From AP-15 sp035570935 (lineage in GTDB: Bacteria > Pseudomonadota > Alphaproteobacteria > ATCC43930 > CGMCC-115725), in assembly GCA_035570935.1 (NCBI GenBank), contig DATMKU010000146.1, positions 1-10,750 of the forward strand: a stretch of 10,750 nt of DNA. Direction: 5' to 3'. Positions 1-6,223 of this stretch are shown one piece after another (position 1 is the first letter of the stretch; every line of letters starts with the position of its first letter). The position numbers were made by a program, and so were the translations under genes. The notes beneath the pieces are model-generated. The model did no database searches, had not been told where the DNA came from, and was given only the letters and a program-made list of their open reading frames with translations.

Positions 1-249
1 CCTGGCGACATAGCAGCAGGCGAGCACGACGCCGCGTTTGCCGCCGCCGACGATCACCGGCCGATCGGCGAGTTCCGGCCGATCGCGCTTCTCGACCGTG
101 GCGTAGAAGGCGTCGCAATCGACATGCGCGATCGCGAGGTCAGCGAGCCTCTCGTGGCTGACGAGCCGCGGCGAGGCACAGTGCTCGCACCGGCCATCGG
201 GCGGAGGCCGCGCATAGAGCCGGCTGCAATCGCGGCATAGCGTCGTCAC
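1..249 (-). CDS. dinB: DNA polymerase IV (DinB), N-terminal 83 residues, cut by the window edge
   Basis: Y-family translesion polymerase that copies past damaged template bases. Translation from GTG at 249-247 gives 83 residues and runs off the window. Residues 5-24 hold two CxxC pairs (C5-C8 and C21-C24), a zinc-ribbon-like extension absent from E. coli DinB but common in alphaproteobacterial DinB. The palm then begins with AHVDCDAFYA: D44 and D46 match the metal-binding start of the Y-family active site, and Y49 sits at the steric-gate position that excludes ribonucleotides. KRDRPELADRPVIVGG and GKRGVV follow, both typical of DinB. The GTG start overlaps the stop of the upstream fructokinase by four bases (GTGA), which suggests translational coupling. 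The family call is firm; zinc binding is inference from the cysteine spacing. Confidence 0.9.
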   Translation of the reverse strand, partial: MTTLCRDCSRLYARPPPDGRCEHCASPRLVSHERLADLAIAHVDCDAFYATVEKRDRPELADRPVIVGGGKRGVVLACCYVAR

Positions 250-1184
250 TTCGCGGGCTCCGCCGGCCACAGCCAGGCCGCTCCGCGCACACCGCTCGCA
301 TCGCCGTGCCGGGGTGCGAGCAGCCGGGTCTCGACCCGGTCGGAAAAGACATATTTGCCCCAGCGCCGCGGCACCCCGTCATATAGAGCGCCGATCGCCG
401 ACAACCCGCCGCCGAGGACGATCGCATCGGGGTCGACGAGGTTGATGACCGCGGCGAGGCCGCGCGCGAGCCGGTCGATATAGCGGTCGAGGGTCGCGCG
501 GCAGTTGGTGTCGCCGCTCTCGGCGCCGCGGGCGATCTCCGCCGAGCCCAAGATCTCCGCGGTATGGCGGCGATGATCGGCGGCCATGCCCGGGCCCGAC
601 AGGAAAGTCTCGATGCACCCCGAGCGCCCGCAATAGCAGGCGGGACCGGGCAGTTCGCCGGGCAGCGGCCAGGGCAGCGGGTTGTGCCCCCACTCGCCGG
701 CGATCGCATTGGCGCCGGCGAGGAGCCGCCGGTCGGCGACGATCCCGCCGCCCACGCCGGTTCCGAGGATCACCCCGAACACGATCCGACAGTTCGCCGC
801 GGCCCCGTCGGTCGCTTCGGAGAGGGCAAAGCAATTCGCGTCGTTGGCAAGGCGCACCGGCCGGCCGAGCGCTGCTTCGAGATCTTGCGGCAACGGGCGG
901 CCGTTCAGCCAGGTGGAGTTTGCGTTCTTGACCAAGCCCGTCGCCGGCGAAATCGCTCCCGGCATGCCGATCCCGACCGATGCCGGAGTGCCGCCCTGCT
1001 GCTCGATGCCGATCTGCCGCTCGATGTCCGCGACGACCGAAACGATCGCGGCGATCGTCGCACGATAATCCCCGGCCGGGGTCGGGATCCGGCGGCGCAG
1101 ACGCACCATGCCGAAGGCGTCGATCGCCGCACCTTCGATCTTGCTCCCCCCGAGATCGATGCCAATACGAAATTGCTTTGTCAT
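246..1184 (-). CDS. mak: ROK-family sugar kinase, fructokinase (Mak-like)
   Basis: Cytoplasmic ATP-dependent sugar kinase of the ROK family, most likely fructose to fructose 6-phosphate. Using the ATG at 1184 the protein has 312 residues, close to E. coli Mak. Visible motifs are the N-terminal phosphate loop IGIDLGGSK (7-15), the VKNANSTWLNG block, LANDANCFALSEA with catalytic Asp D115, ILGTGVGGG, GEWGHNPLPW with zinc ligand H167, and CYCGRSGCIE with C183, C185 and C190. The end, HGDASGVRGAAWLWP, closely matches remembered E. coli Mak, more so than NagK. In-frame TTG (1223) and ATG (1217) starts lie upstream, but 1184 fits the family start. A GTGA overlap joins it to dinB. GlcNAc or another hexose remains possible as substrate. 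Confidence 0.88.
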   Translation of the reverse strand: MTKQFRIGIDLGGSKIEGAAIDAFGMVRLRRRIPTPAGDYRATIAAIVSVVADIERQIGIEQQGGTPASVGIGMPGAISPATGLVKNANSTWLNGRPLPQDLEAALGRPVRLANDANCFALSEATDGAAANCRIVFGVILGTGVGGGIVADRRLLAGANAIAGEWGHNPLPWPLPGELPGPACYCGRSGCIETFLSGPGMAADHRRHTAEILGSAEIARGAESGDTNCRATLDRYIDRLARGLAAVINLVDPDAIVLGGGLSAIGALYDGVPRRWGKYVFSDRVETRLLAPRHGDASGVRGAAWLWPAEPAK

Positions 1185-1353
1185 CGGACCGGCCTGTTCA
1201 ACGAAAGAGTGAACCATTTGCAACGCTCATCAATTCTTAAATCGCGGTCCGTAAAAGCGCACAGGTCGAACAGCCACCGAACGGGGAGTGGGGCTGTCGT
1301 CGTGAGCAACGGCTCCACCGCTGCTGGACCCTCTTTTGCGAGGCCCGCGAAGC

Positions 1354-1764
1354 ATGACCGGCACAATTCCACGACCGCAAACGAGCGGCAAACCGCCGCG
1401 CCGGCAGAAAGTGTTGATCGTCGAAGACAACGAACTCAATATGAAGCTGTTTAATGATCTTCTGATGGCACACGGCTACGATACCTTGCAAACAAAGGAT
1501 GGCGCCGAGGTGCTGGCATTGGCGCGCCGGCATCGCCCGGATTTGATCCTGATGGACATCCAGCTGCCCGAGATATCCGGCCTCGAGGTCACCCGATGGA
1601 TAAAGGAAGACGAGGAATTGAAGCTGATCCCGGTTATCGCCGTGACCGCGTTTGCAATGAAGGGCGACAGGGAGAAAATGCGCGATGGCGGCTGTGAAGA
1701 TTACATCGCAAAACCGATCTCGATCGTCAGCTTTCTGCAAACCGTCGAGCGCTTTCTATCCTGA
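1354..1764 (+). CDS. divK: Single-domain response regulator DivK
   Basis: CheY-like receiver without an output domain. In Caulobacter, DivK is phosphorylated and dephosphorylated by DivJ and PleC at the cell poles and acts through DivL-CckA to lower CtrA activity. The 136-residue product contains KVLIVEDNELNMKLF, DLILMDIQLPEISGLEVT and VTAFAMKGD, ending in YIAKPIS, nearly identical to remembered Caulobacter DivK. Phosphoacceptor D68 (equivalent to D53), acidic pair E24/D25, T98 and K120 are all present. The ATG at 1354 gives an extension of about 15 residues (MTGTIPRPQTSGKPPRR) relative to the Caulobacter protein. A TTG at 1336 or a GTG at 1411 are alternative starts, and none has a strong ribosome site. 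pleD follows 43 bases downstream, as in other alphaproteobacteria. Confidence 0.95.
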   Translation: MTGTIPRPQTSGKPPRRQKVLIVEDNELNMKLFNDLLMAHGYDTLQTKDGAEVLALARRHRPDLILMDIQLPEISGLEVTRWIKEDEELKLIPVIAVTAFAMKGDREKMRDGGCEDYIAKPISIVSFLQTVERFLS

Positions 1765-1807
1765 TGTTGGACTTTCATCCGTAATTTTCGCAGGGTAAGC
1801 ACCCCTC

Positions 1808-3220
1808 ATGTCTGGGCGAGTGTTGGTCGTCGACGACTTGGACATCAACGTGAAGTTACTGGAGGCAAAGCTTTCGGCCGAATATTTTGACGTGCTGACC
1901 GCGTTCAACGGGCGTTCGGCTTTAGAGATCGCCGCAGCGGAACTGCCCGATGTAATCCTGCTCGACGTTATGATGCCGCGCATGGACGGCTTTGAGGTTT
2001 GCCGCCGGTTAAAGGCCAACCCGCGTACCGCCGATCTTCCGGTCGTCATGGTGACGGCGTTGTCGGACGCCGCCAACCGGTTGCGCGGCTTGGAAGCCGG
2101 GGCCGACGATTTCCTGACCAAGCCGGTCGCCGACATCGCTCTTTTCGCCCGCGTGCGCTCGCTCGTCCGGCTGAAGCGGATGATGGAGGAATGGCGGCTG
2201 CGCGATGAGATCTGCGGCCGCTTTGGCGGGAGCGAGGCGACAACGGAGCTGGGCCATGGGCCCGCGCAGATCCTGATCATCGAAGAGGACCGGTTCGCCG
2301 CGGCCAAGATGGCGGAAACTTTAGCGATCGCGCACCGGGTAGCTTCGGTCGCAAGCTGCGCCGAGGCCCAGACGAGGCTCGGCGGCGAGACCGATTTGGT
2401 TATCGCCAGCCTCACGGCACCGGAAAGCGACACGCTGCGCTTTGTCTCGCAGTGCCGGGCAAGCGATCTATTTCGGCAATTGCCGATACTGCTGATCGCG
2501 GCCGAGTGCGATCTGCCGCGCCTCGCCAGAGGTCTCGACCTCGGCGCCAACGACTATCTGGTGCGGCCGATCGACCGCAACGAGCTAATGGCGCGCACCA
2601 ACATCCAAATTCGCCGCAAGGAACTGCAAAACCGCCTTGATGAGAATTACCGTCGAAGCCTGTCGTTGGCGCTGACCGACGAGCTTACCGGCTTGTACAA
2701 TCGCCGCTACCTGTTCGCTCATCTCGACGAGCTGATGGCGCGGGTCAACGGCGACGGTGTCGGGATAGCGCTGCTGATATTCGACATCGACCATTTCAAG
2801 CGGGTCAACGACACAAGCGGCCATGCCGCCGGGGACAATGTGCTGCGCCAGATCGCGGCCCGCGCGTTAGACAGCGTGCGCAGCGTCGATCTTGTCGCCC
2901 GGCTCGGCGGCGAGGAATTCGCGGTGGTCATGCCGGAGACCAGTCTCGCGGTCGCCGCCGCTGTCGCCGACCGGCTGCGGCTGGCGGTCGCGAGCGAGCC
3001 GTTTGTCCTCGGTCCCGACGGCGAACGCCTGCCGATAACCGTCAGCATCGGCGCCACAACAACAATCGCCGGTGAGGATCGCGGCCAGCTCCTCAAACGG
3101 GCCGACGACGCTCTCTACGAGGCAAAATCCGACGGGCGAAACCGCGTGGTTGCGCACCCCGCGAAATTCGGGCGCCGGGTCGACAGCCGGCCGCAGCGAC
3201 CCGTCCAGGTCGGGTGGTAA
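1808..3220 (+). CDS. pleD: Response regulator diguanylate cyclase PleD (REC-REC-GGDEF)
   Basis: Makes c-di-GMP from two GTP when phosphorylated; in Caulobacter it drives the swarmer-to-stalked transition and localises to a pole. The 470-residue protein has receiver 1 (about 3-120) with D9/D10, phosphoacceptor D53, T83 and K105. Receiver 2 (about 153-265) is degenerate: S201 replaces the acceptor Asp and R253 replaces the Lys of the KP motif, consistent with an adaptor or dimerisation role. The GGDEF domain (about 285-448) has DELTGLYNRRY, metal-binding FDIDHFK (D326), the GGEEF active site at 367-371 and inhibitory I-site RSVD at 358-361. A polar tail of about 20 residues follows. It is probably cotranscribed with divK. 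The family call is very secure. Confidence 0.96.
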   Translation: MSGRVLVVDDLDINVKLLEAKLSAEYFDVLTAFNGRSALEIAAAELPDVILLDVMMPRMDGFEVCRRLKANPRTADLPVVMVTALSDAANRLRGLEAGADDFLTKPVADIALFARVRSLVRLKRMMEEWRLRDEICGRFGGSEATTELGHGPAQILIIEEDRFAAAKMAETLAIAHRVASVASCAEAQTRLGGETDLVIASLTAPESDTLRFVSQCRASDLFRQLPILLIAAECDLPRLARGLDLGANDYLVRPIDRNELMARTNIQIRRKELQNRLDENYRRSLSLALTDELTGLYNRRYLFAHLDELMARVNGDGVGIALLIFDIDHFKRVNDTSGHAAGDNVLRQIAARALDSVRSVDLVARLGGEEFAVVMPETSLAVAAAVADRLRLAVASEPFVLGPDGERLPITVSIGATTTIAGEDRGQLLKRADDALYEAKSDGRNRVVAHPAKFGRRVDSRPQRPVQVGW

Positions 3221-3227
3221 TCGTCGC

Positions 3228-3242
3228 GCCGAAACATTCGGC
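3228..3242 (+). terminator. Short hairpin just after pleD
   Basis: GCCGAA and TTCGGC form a perfect six-base-pair stem around a three-base ACA loop, starting eight bases after the pleD stop. No T-run follows, so a full intrinsic terminator is not shown; it may be an attenuating or 3'-end-protecting structure before the next gene. Confidence 0.35.
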
Positions 3243-3362
3243 CAGCGCGAGCTGCTTCATTTACGCCTCGATGATGTTCGGTTATCGTTTCGGCAGTTGA
3301 TTGACGCGTTCCGAGCCGGCGGCCGTCGCTGACCCCGGTTTCGGTTCGGGAACGAGGTAGGC

Positions 3363-3641
3363 ATGATCGCCAGAGTCGTTGCCACCGCTATAGTATTCCT
3401 CCTCGCGGTCGTTGCCTTTTGGGATGATGCGCTGGGCGCCGGTCATGTTTTTAATCCATTTGGAATTTTGCTGTTGTTTCTGGCCGGCTTGACCTGGCTG
3501 GCCTGGGGGACAATCCGGGACGCCTTTGTCTCGGCAAAGCAGGAATCGAACCTGCCGATCGTCCGGCTGGGCTCGGCGATCATCAAGGGAATGGAAAATT
3601 TGAAGCATGCGCCCCGCCCGCGGCGCTCGTCTTCCGGTTGA
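3363..3641 (+). CDS. Small two-helix membrane protein, function unknown
   Basis: A 92-residue protein that I do not assign to a named family. Residues 4-19 (RVVATAIVFLLAVVAF) and about 33-50 (FGILLLFLAGLTWLAWGT) form two hydrophobic segments joined by a short loop containing DDALGAGHVFNP. A polar, basic C-terminal tail ends in PRPRRSSSG, so by the positive-inside rule both termini are probably cytoplasmic. The ATG is preceded by a plausible ribosome site (GAGGTAGGC directly before it), which supports a real gene. It lies 142 bases after pleD on the same strand; a hairpin after pleD and the gap make a shared transcript uncertain. It converges on the LysR gene downstream. A role linked to DivK/PleD would be guesswork. 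Confidence 0.7.
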   Translation: MIARVVATAIVFLLAVVAFWDDALGAGHVFNPFGILLLFLAGLTWLAWGTIRDAFVSAKQESNLPIVRLGSAIIKGMENLKHAPRPRRSSSG

Positions 3642-3687
3642 AATCGATCGCTCGCTCGCCTGGATTTGACCGAGACTGCCTGCCGCG

Positions 3688-4623
3688 TCAGTCGGCTACG
3701 GCAGCGGCCAGCGACTGCGGCTGGCGGTCGGCTTCTTCGCGCAGCCAGTCGCGGAAGGCGCGGACCTTAGGGCGTTCGAGGGCGCCGAGCGCGGTCACGA
3801 TGTAGTAGGCGAACTGGTCGGGCAGCGCCAACGAGAACAGCCGGACAAGCCGGCCGGCGGCGATGTCGGCGGCGGCAATCGTGCTGTAGGCGAGCACGAC
3901 GCCGTGGCCGGCGATCGCCGCGTCGAGCGCCAAACTCATATTGTTGAAGCTGAGACCGGCGGTGGGCGGCACGTCCTTGACGCCGGCGGCCTTGAGCCAC
4001 ATCGGCCAGGTCGGCACCAGCGGGTCGCGCTCGATCGCCTGGTCGTGGATCAGCGCGTGATGGCGCAAATCATCCGGGGTGCGCAGCGGCGGCCCCTTTG
4101 CCAGCAATTGCGGGCCGCATGCCGGGAACACCTCGTTGGTAAACAGCAGCTCGACATCGAGCCCCGGGTAATGCCCGCTGCCATAGCGGATCGCGATGTC
4201 GAAATCGCCTTTGGTCAGATCGACGACCTCGTCGGTGGCGGATATCCGCACGTCGATCTCGGCGCAGCGCTCTTGAAACCGGTGCAGCCGCAATACCAGC
4301 CATTTGGCGGCAAAAGAGGGCGACGCCGTCATCGTCAAGCTGCCGGTGTCGTTATGCGCGCGCAGCCGGCGGACCGAGGCGCGGATCTCGGCAAAGGCTT
4401 CAACAAGGCCGGGCAACAGCACCCGCCCCGATGCACTCAGCTCGATCGACCGGTTCAGCCGGTGGAACAGCCTGACCCCGAGATCCTGCTCGAGGGTATG
4501 GATTTGATGGCTGATCGCGGCCGGGGTGACAAACAGCTCCTCGGCCGCTTTGCTGAAGCTCATATGACGAGCGGCGGCCTCGAAGGCGCGCAGCGCCGAA
4601 AGCGGCGGCAGGTTGTCGTTCAT
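3688..4623 (-). CDS. LysR-family transcriptional regulator, GcvA type
   Basis: DNA-binding regulator of 311 residues, a normal LysR length. The N-terminal winged helix-turn-helix covers about 8-67: LPPLSALRAFEAAARH, then SFSKAAEELFVTPAAISHQI and the recognition-helix/wing segment LEQDLGVRLFHRLNR. These features, including PAAISHQI, mark the GcvA subgroup. The effector-binding domain spans about 96-297 with SPSFAAKWLVLRL, DFDIAIRYG and AIAGHGVVLA, all typical of GcvA-like proteins. The gene is divergent from the DUF1127 gene at 4752 with 128 bases between, where paired repeats sit beside its own start; autoregulation plus control of the divergent operon is the expected arrangement. Glycine-cleavage control is not implied, since many alphaproteobacterial paralogues carry this label. 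Confidence 0.93.
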   Translation of the reverse strand: MNDNLPPLSALRAFEAAARHMSFSKAAEELFVTPAAISHQIHTLEQDLGVRLFHRLNRSIELSASGRVLLPGLVEAFAEIRASVRRLRAHNDTGSLTMTASPSFAAKWLVLRLHRFQERCAEIDVRISATDEVVDLTKGDFDIAIRYGSGHYPGLDVELLFTNEVFPACGPQLLAKGPPLRTPDDLRHHALIHDQAIERDPLVPTWPMWLKAAGVKDVPPTAGLSFNNMSLALDAAIAGHGVVLAYSTIAAADIAAGRLVRLFSLALPDQFAYYIVTALGALERPKVRAFRDWLREEADRQPQSLAAAVAD

Positions 4624-4627
4624 CGGA

Positions 4628-4660
4628 TGAGAAATTCTAAATCGGGGCTGAGAAACTCTC
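4628..4660. promoter_or_regulatory. Paired repeat, probable LysR-type operator
   Basis: TGAGAAATTCT (4628-4638) and TGAGAAACTCT (4649-4659) are direct repeats differing at one base, with starts 21 bases apart, about two helical turns. Each is also close to an inverted repeat: AGAA-A-TTCT at 4630-4638 and GAGA-AAC-TCTC at 4650-4660. The pair begins five bases from the lysR start codon and faces the DUF1127 operon, the usual place for recognition and activation sites of a divergently transcribed LysR protein. Binding is inferred. Confidence 0.55.
4634..4639 (-). promoter_or_regulatory. Possible -10 element of the lysR promoter
   Basis: The minus strand reads TAGAAT, five of six matches to the sigma-70 -10 consensus, ending ten bases before the lysR ATG. 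No good -35 is seen 16-18 bases upstream, which is common at LysR-family promoters. If used, transcription would start at or within a few bases of the ATG, giving a leaderless or nearly leaderless mRNA. The absence of a Shine-Dalgarno sequence before lysR fits this. Confidence 0.3.
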
Positions 4661-4751
4661 GTTTGCGGATCGACGCCACAACGGTCATCTAAGTGGCACG
4701 AAAGTACTCTGCAAGCGCGTTCGAGCGCTGGTACGGTTTAGAGGTTTTCAT

Positions 4752-4988
4752 ATGTCAGCAGTTCGCTTCGAGGATGCGTGCGGGTCGGTTGCGGCTGCTC
4801 GGCCGCATACCACGCTGCATTCGGCGAGCAATGCCGCTGCGCGGATGCTCGCAAAACTCCATGAATGGCGCGGCCGCGCGACGGATCGCGCGCAGCTCGC
4901 CGCGCTCGACGACCGGATGCTGGCCGACATCGGCATTAGCCGAGCCGAGGCCGAGTTTCGCAGCAACAAGCCGTTCTGGAGGGAATGA
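4752..4988 (+). CDS. DUF1127 domain protein
   Basis: A 78-residue small protein. The C-terminal 48 residues form a DUF1127 (YjiS-like) domain: LHEWRGRATDRAQLAAL, then DDRMLADIGISRAEAE and the characteristic end KPFWRE. The N-terminal 30 residues are variable and not recognised. Short arginine-rich DUF1127 proteins in alphaproteobacteria have been linked to RNA metabolism and to phosphate or carbon physiology, but no reaction is known for this one. The ATG has a good ribosome site (TAGAGG, seven bases away). It is first in a plus-strand run with the 85-residue gene, which begins on the base after its stop, and is divergent from the GcvA-type lysR gene. That pairing is frequent in Rhizobiales, so control by the LysR protein is likely but inferred. 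Confidence 0.88.
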   Translation: MSAVRFEDACGSVAAARPHTTLHSASNAAARMLAKLHEWRGRATDRAQLAALDDRMLADIGISRAEAEFRSNKPFWRE

Positions 4989-5246
4989 ATGACGACGACA
5001 GACTTGACGCGAATGCCGGCGATGAGCCCGCTGGATCAGTCAGAGGCGGCTGGTGCCGCGCTAGCGGCCCAGGTCACCGACGAGCTCAACCAAATCGTCG
5101 ACAGGTCGCGGCGGAAATCGCCACTGCGGCGCCTGGTGGGCGCCGTCCGTGGCGGCCTCGCGAGCTGGCTGGAGCGGGCGGTCCTTGCGGCACCGCCGCC
5201 GGAGGGCTCGGATCCGCCACCGCAAATCAGGTTCCCTTTTTTCTGA
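4989..5246 (+). CDS. Hypothetical 85-residue protein
   Basis: Not recognised. The ATG directly abuts the TGA of the DUF1127 gene, and a strong ribosome site (GGAGGG at 4979-4984, inside the end of that gene) supports real, coupled translation. The protein starts polar (MTTTDLTRMPAMSP). It has a likely amphipathic helix at about 20-38 (AGAALAAQVTDELNQIVDR), a basic patch SRRKSPLRR, then a short apolar stretch LVGAVRGGLASWLERAVLAA. The end is proline-rich and aromatic (PPPQIRFPFF). No signal peptide, clear membrane segment or catalytic motif is seen. The layout suggests a small accessory or peripheral-membrane protein made with its neighbours; it could also be a rapidly evolving partner of the oxidoreductase that begins 36 bases downstream. 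Confidence 0.65.
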   Translation: MTTTDLTRMPAMSPLDQSEAAGAALAAQVTDELNQIVDRSRRKSPLRRLVGAVRGGLASWLERAVLAAPPPEGSDPPPQIRFPFF

Positions 5247-5282
5247 GATCACGCCATCATCAAGCAGCCAGGAGGAGAAGTC

Positions 5283-6113
5283 ATGACCGCCACTGAACTA
5301 CCTTATGTCGAAGCCGAGCTGAATTACCTGAAGCCGATGGCCGAGCGGCCGCGCTATTACGCCTATGAGGCGGCACCCGGCGAGTTCCGCTCGAACATGA
5401 CGGCCGACCCGCACCAGGTGCGCATCCACGACATGCGGCCGATCGCATCGGAAATCGAGCTTGATCGGCAGGGTTTCGCGCTCGTCGAGCAGAAGACCGC
5501 GGTGCATGATTTCTGGGACGACGACGAGGTGCGCCGGGTCTATTACCCGGAGGCCGAGCGCTTTCTCGCCGAGGTCACCGGTGCCAGCCGCGTCTTCATC
5601 TTCGACCATTTGCAGCGCCGCCGCGTGCCGGGCGTGCAGGACCGCTCGGCCGGCGGACCGCGCCAGCCGGCGACCCGGGTTCATGTCGACCACACCGCGC
5701 GCTCGGGGCCGCAGCGGGTCCGCGACCTGCTGCCCGACGAAGCCGAGGAGCTATTGAAGGGCCGCGTCCAGGTGATCAACCTCTGGCGACCGATCCGCGG
5801 GCCACTGCAGGACGCGCCGCTCGCGGTGTGCGATGCGCGCACTGTCGACCCGGCCGATCTGGTGGCGTCGGACCTCGTTTATCGCGAGCGCGTCGGCGAG
5901 ACCTATTCGGTGACGTGGAACCCGGCGCATCAATGGTACTATGTGCCCGAGATGAAACGGGACCAGGCATTGCTGCTGAAGATCGCCGACACCAAGACCG
6001 ACGGGCGCGCGCGGTTTATGCCGCACACCTCGTTCACCGACCCGACCACTCCGGCCGGCGCCTTCCCGCGCGAGAGCATCGAGCTGCGCACCCTCGTCTT
6101 CCACCCGAACTAA
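5283..6113 (+). CDS. CmcJ/NvfI-family oxidoreductase
   Basis: A 276-residue soluble protein of the family that includes the cephamycin 7-alpha-methoxylase component CmcJ and fungal enzymes such as NvfI and AsaB, many of them Fe(II)/2-oxoglutarate-dependent. Recognisable blocks are SRVFIFDHLQRRR (102-114), RVHVDHTA (132-139), VINLWRPIRGPLQDAPLAVCD (split as 164-172 and 173-184), YYVPEMKRDQALLLKIAD (219-236), RFMPHTSFTDP (244-254) and RESIELRTLVFHP (263-275). H134 and D136 form an HxD pair; with H248 they are the likely iron facial triad, and R263 or R269 could bind 2-oxoglutarate. The substrate is unknown. The start has an excellent ribosome site (AGGAGGAGA). It is last in the run after the DUF1127 and 85-residue genes. 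No antibiotic-synthesis genes surround it, so a cephamycin role is not implied. Confidence 0.85.
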   Translation: MTATELPYVEAELNYLKPMAERPRYYAYEAAPGEFRSNMTADPHQVRIHDMRPIASEIELDRQGFALVEQKTAVHDFWDDDEVRRVYYPEAERFLAEVTGASRVFIFDHLQRRRVPGVQDRSAGGPRQPATRVHVDHTARSGPQRVRDLLPDEAEELLKGRVQVINLWRPIRGPLQDAPLAVCDARTVDPADLVASDLVYRERVGETYSVTWNPAHQWYYVPEMKRDQALLLKIADTKTDGRARFMPHTSFTDPTTPAGAFPRESIELRTLVFHPN

Positions 6114-6131
6114 GAACGGGGGTTTCCCGCA

Positions 6132-6158
6132 CCGGCCCGGCACACCCCGCCGGGCCGG
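6132..6158. terminator. GC-rich hairpin between convergent genes
   Basis: CCGGCCCGGC (6132-6141) and GCCGGGCCGG (6149-6158) are perfect ten-base inverted arms around a seven-base loop, 18 bases after the oxidoreductase stop and ahead of the convergent membrane-gene stop at 6224. No T-run follows on either strand, so it may act as a bidirectional terminator or roadblock that is Rho-assisted. Confidence 0.55.
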
Positions 6159-6223
6159 GCACCGGGTTGGATGCCCACTAATTGCCGCGCGCACCCCGGT
6201 GCCGTTGGCCCTGCGCACCATCC

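Noticed and set aside
1237..1240. TTAA in the mak/divK gap as a CtrA site
   Set aside because: Only one half-site is present; the second TTAA seven bases on is missing.
564..1454. Plus-strand open frame of 296 codons across the fructokinase and into divK
   Set aside because: It runs antisense to well-conserved ROK motifs and out of frame with divK; its composition is Arg/Pro/Ala-rich shadow.
1756..2550. Minus-strand open frame of 264 codons opposite pleD
   Set aside because: Ser/Arg-rich shadow of the conserved receiver domains; no family resemblance.
3642..3687. Possible terminator between the 92-residue gene and lysR
   Set aside because: The GATCGCTCGCTCGC run is repetitive but forms no convincing stem and loop.
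3904..4692. Plus-strand open frame of 262 codons opposite lysR
   Set aside because: It mirrors the conserved LysR frame and shows no domain or ribosome site of its own.
4661..4751. EcfG-type general-stress promoter before the DUF1127 gene (also checked at 9374-9444 before glsB)
   Set aside because: No GGAAC followed by CGTT at 16-17 bases is seen in either region.
5283..6113. Cephamycin-type antibiotic biosynthesis locus
   Set aside because: Only a distant family relation to CmcJ is present; no CmcI, beta-lactam synthesis or peptide synthetase gene is in the window.
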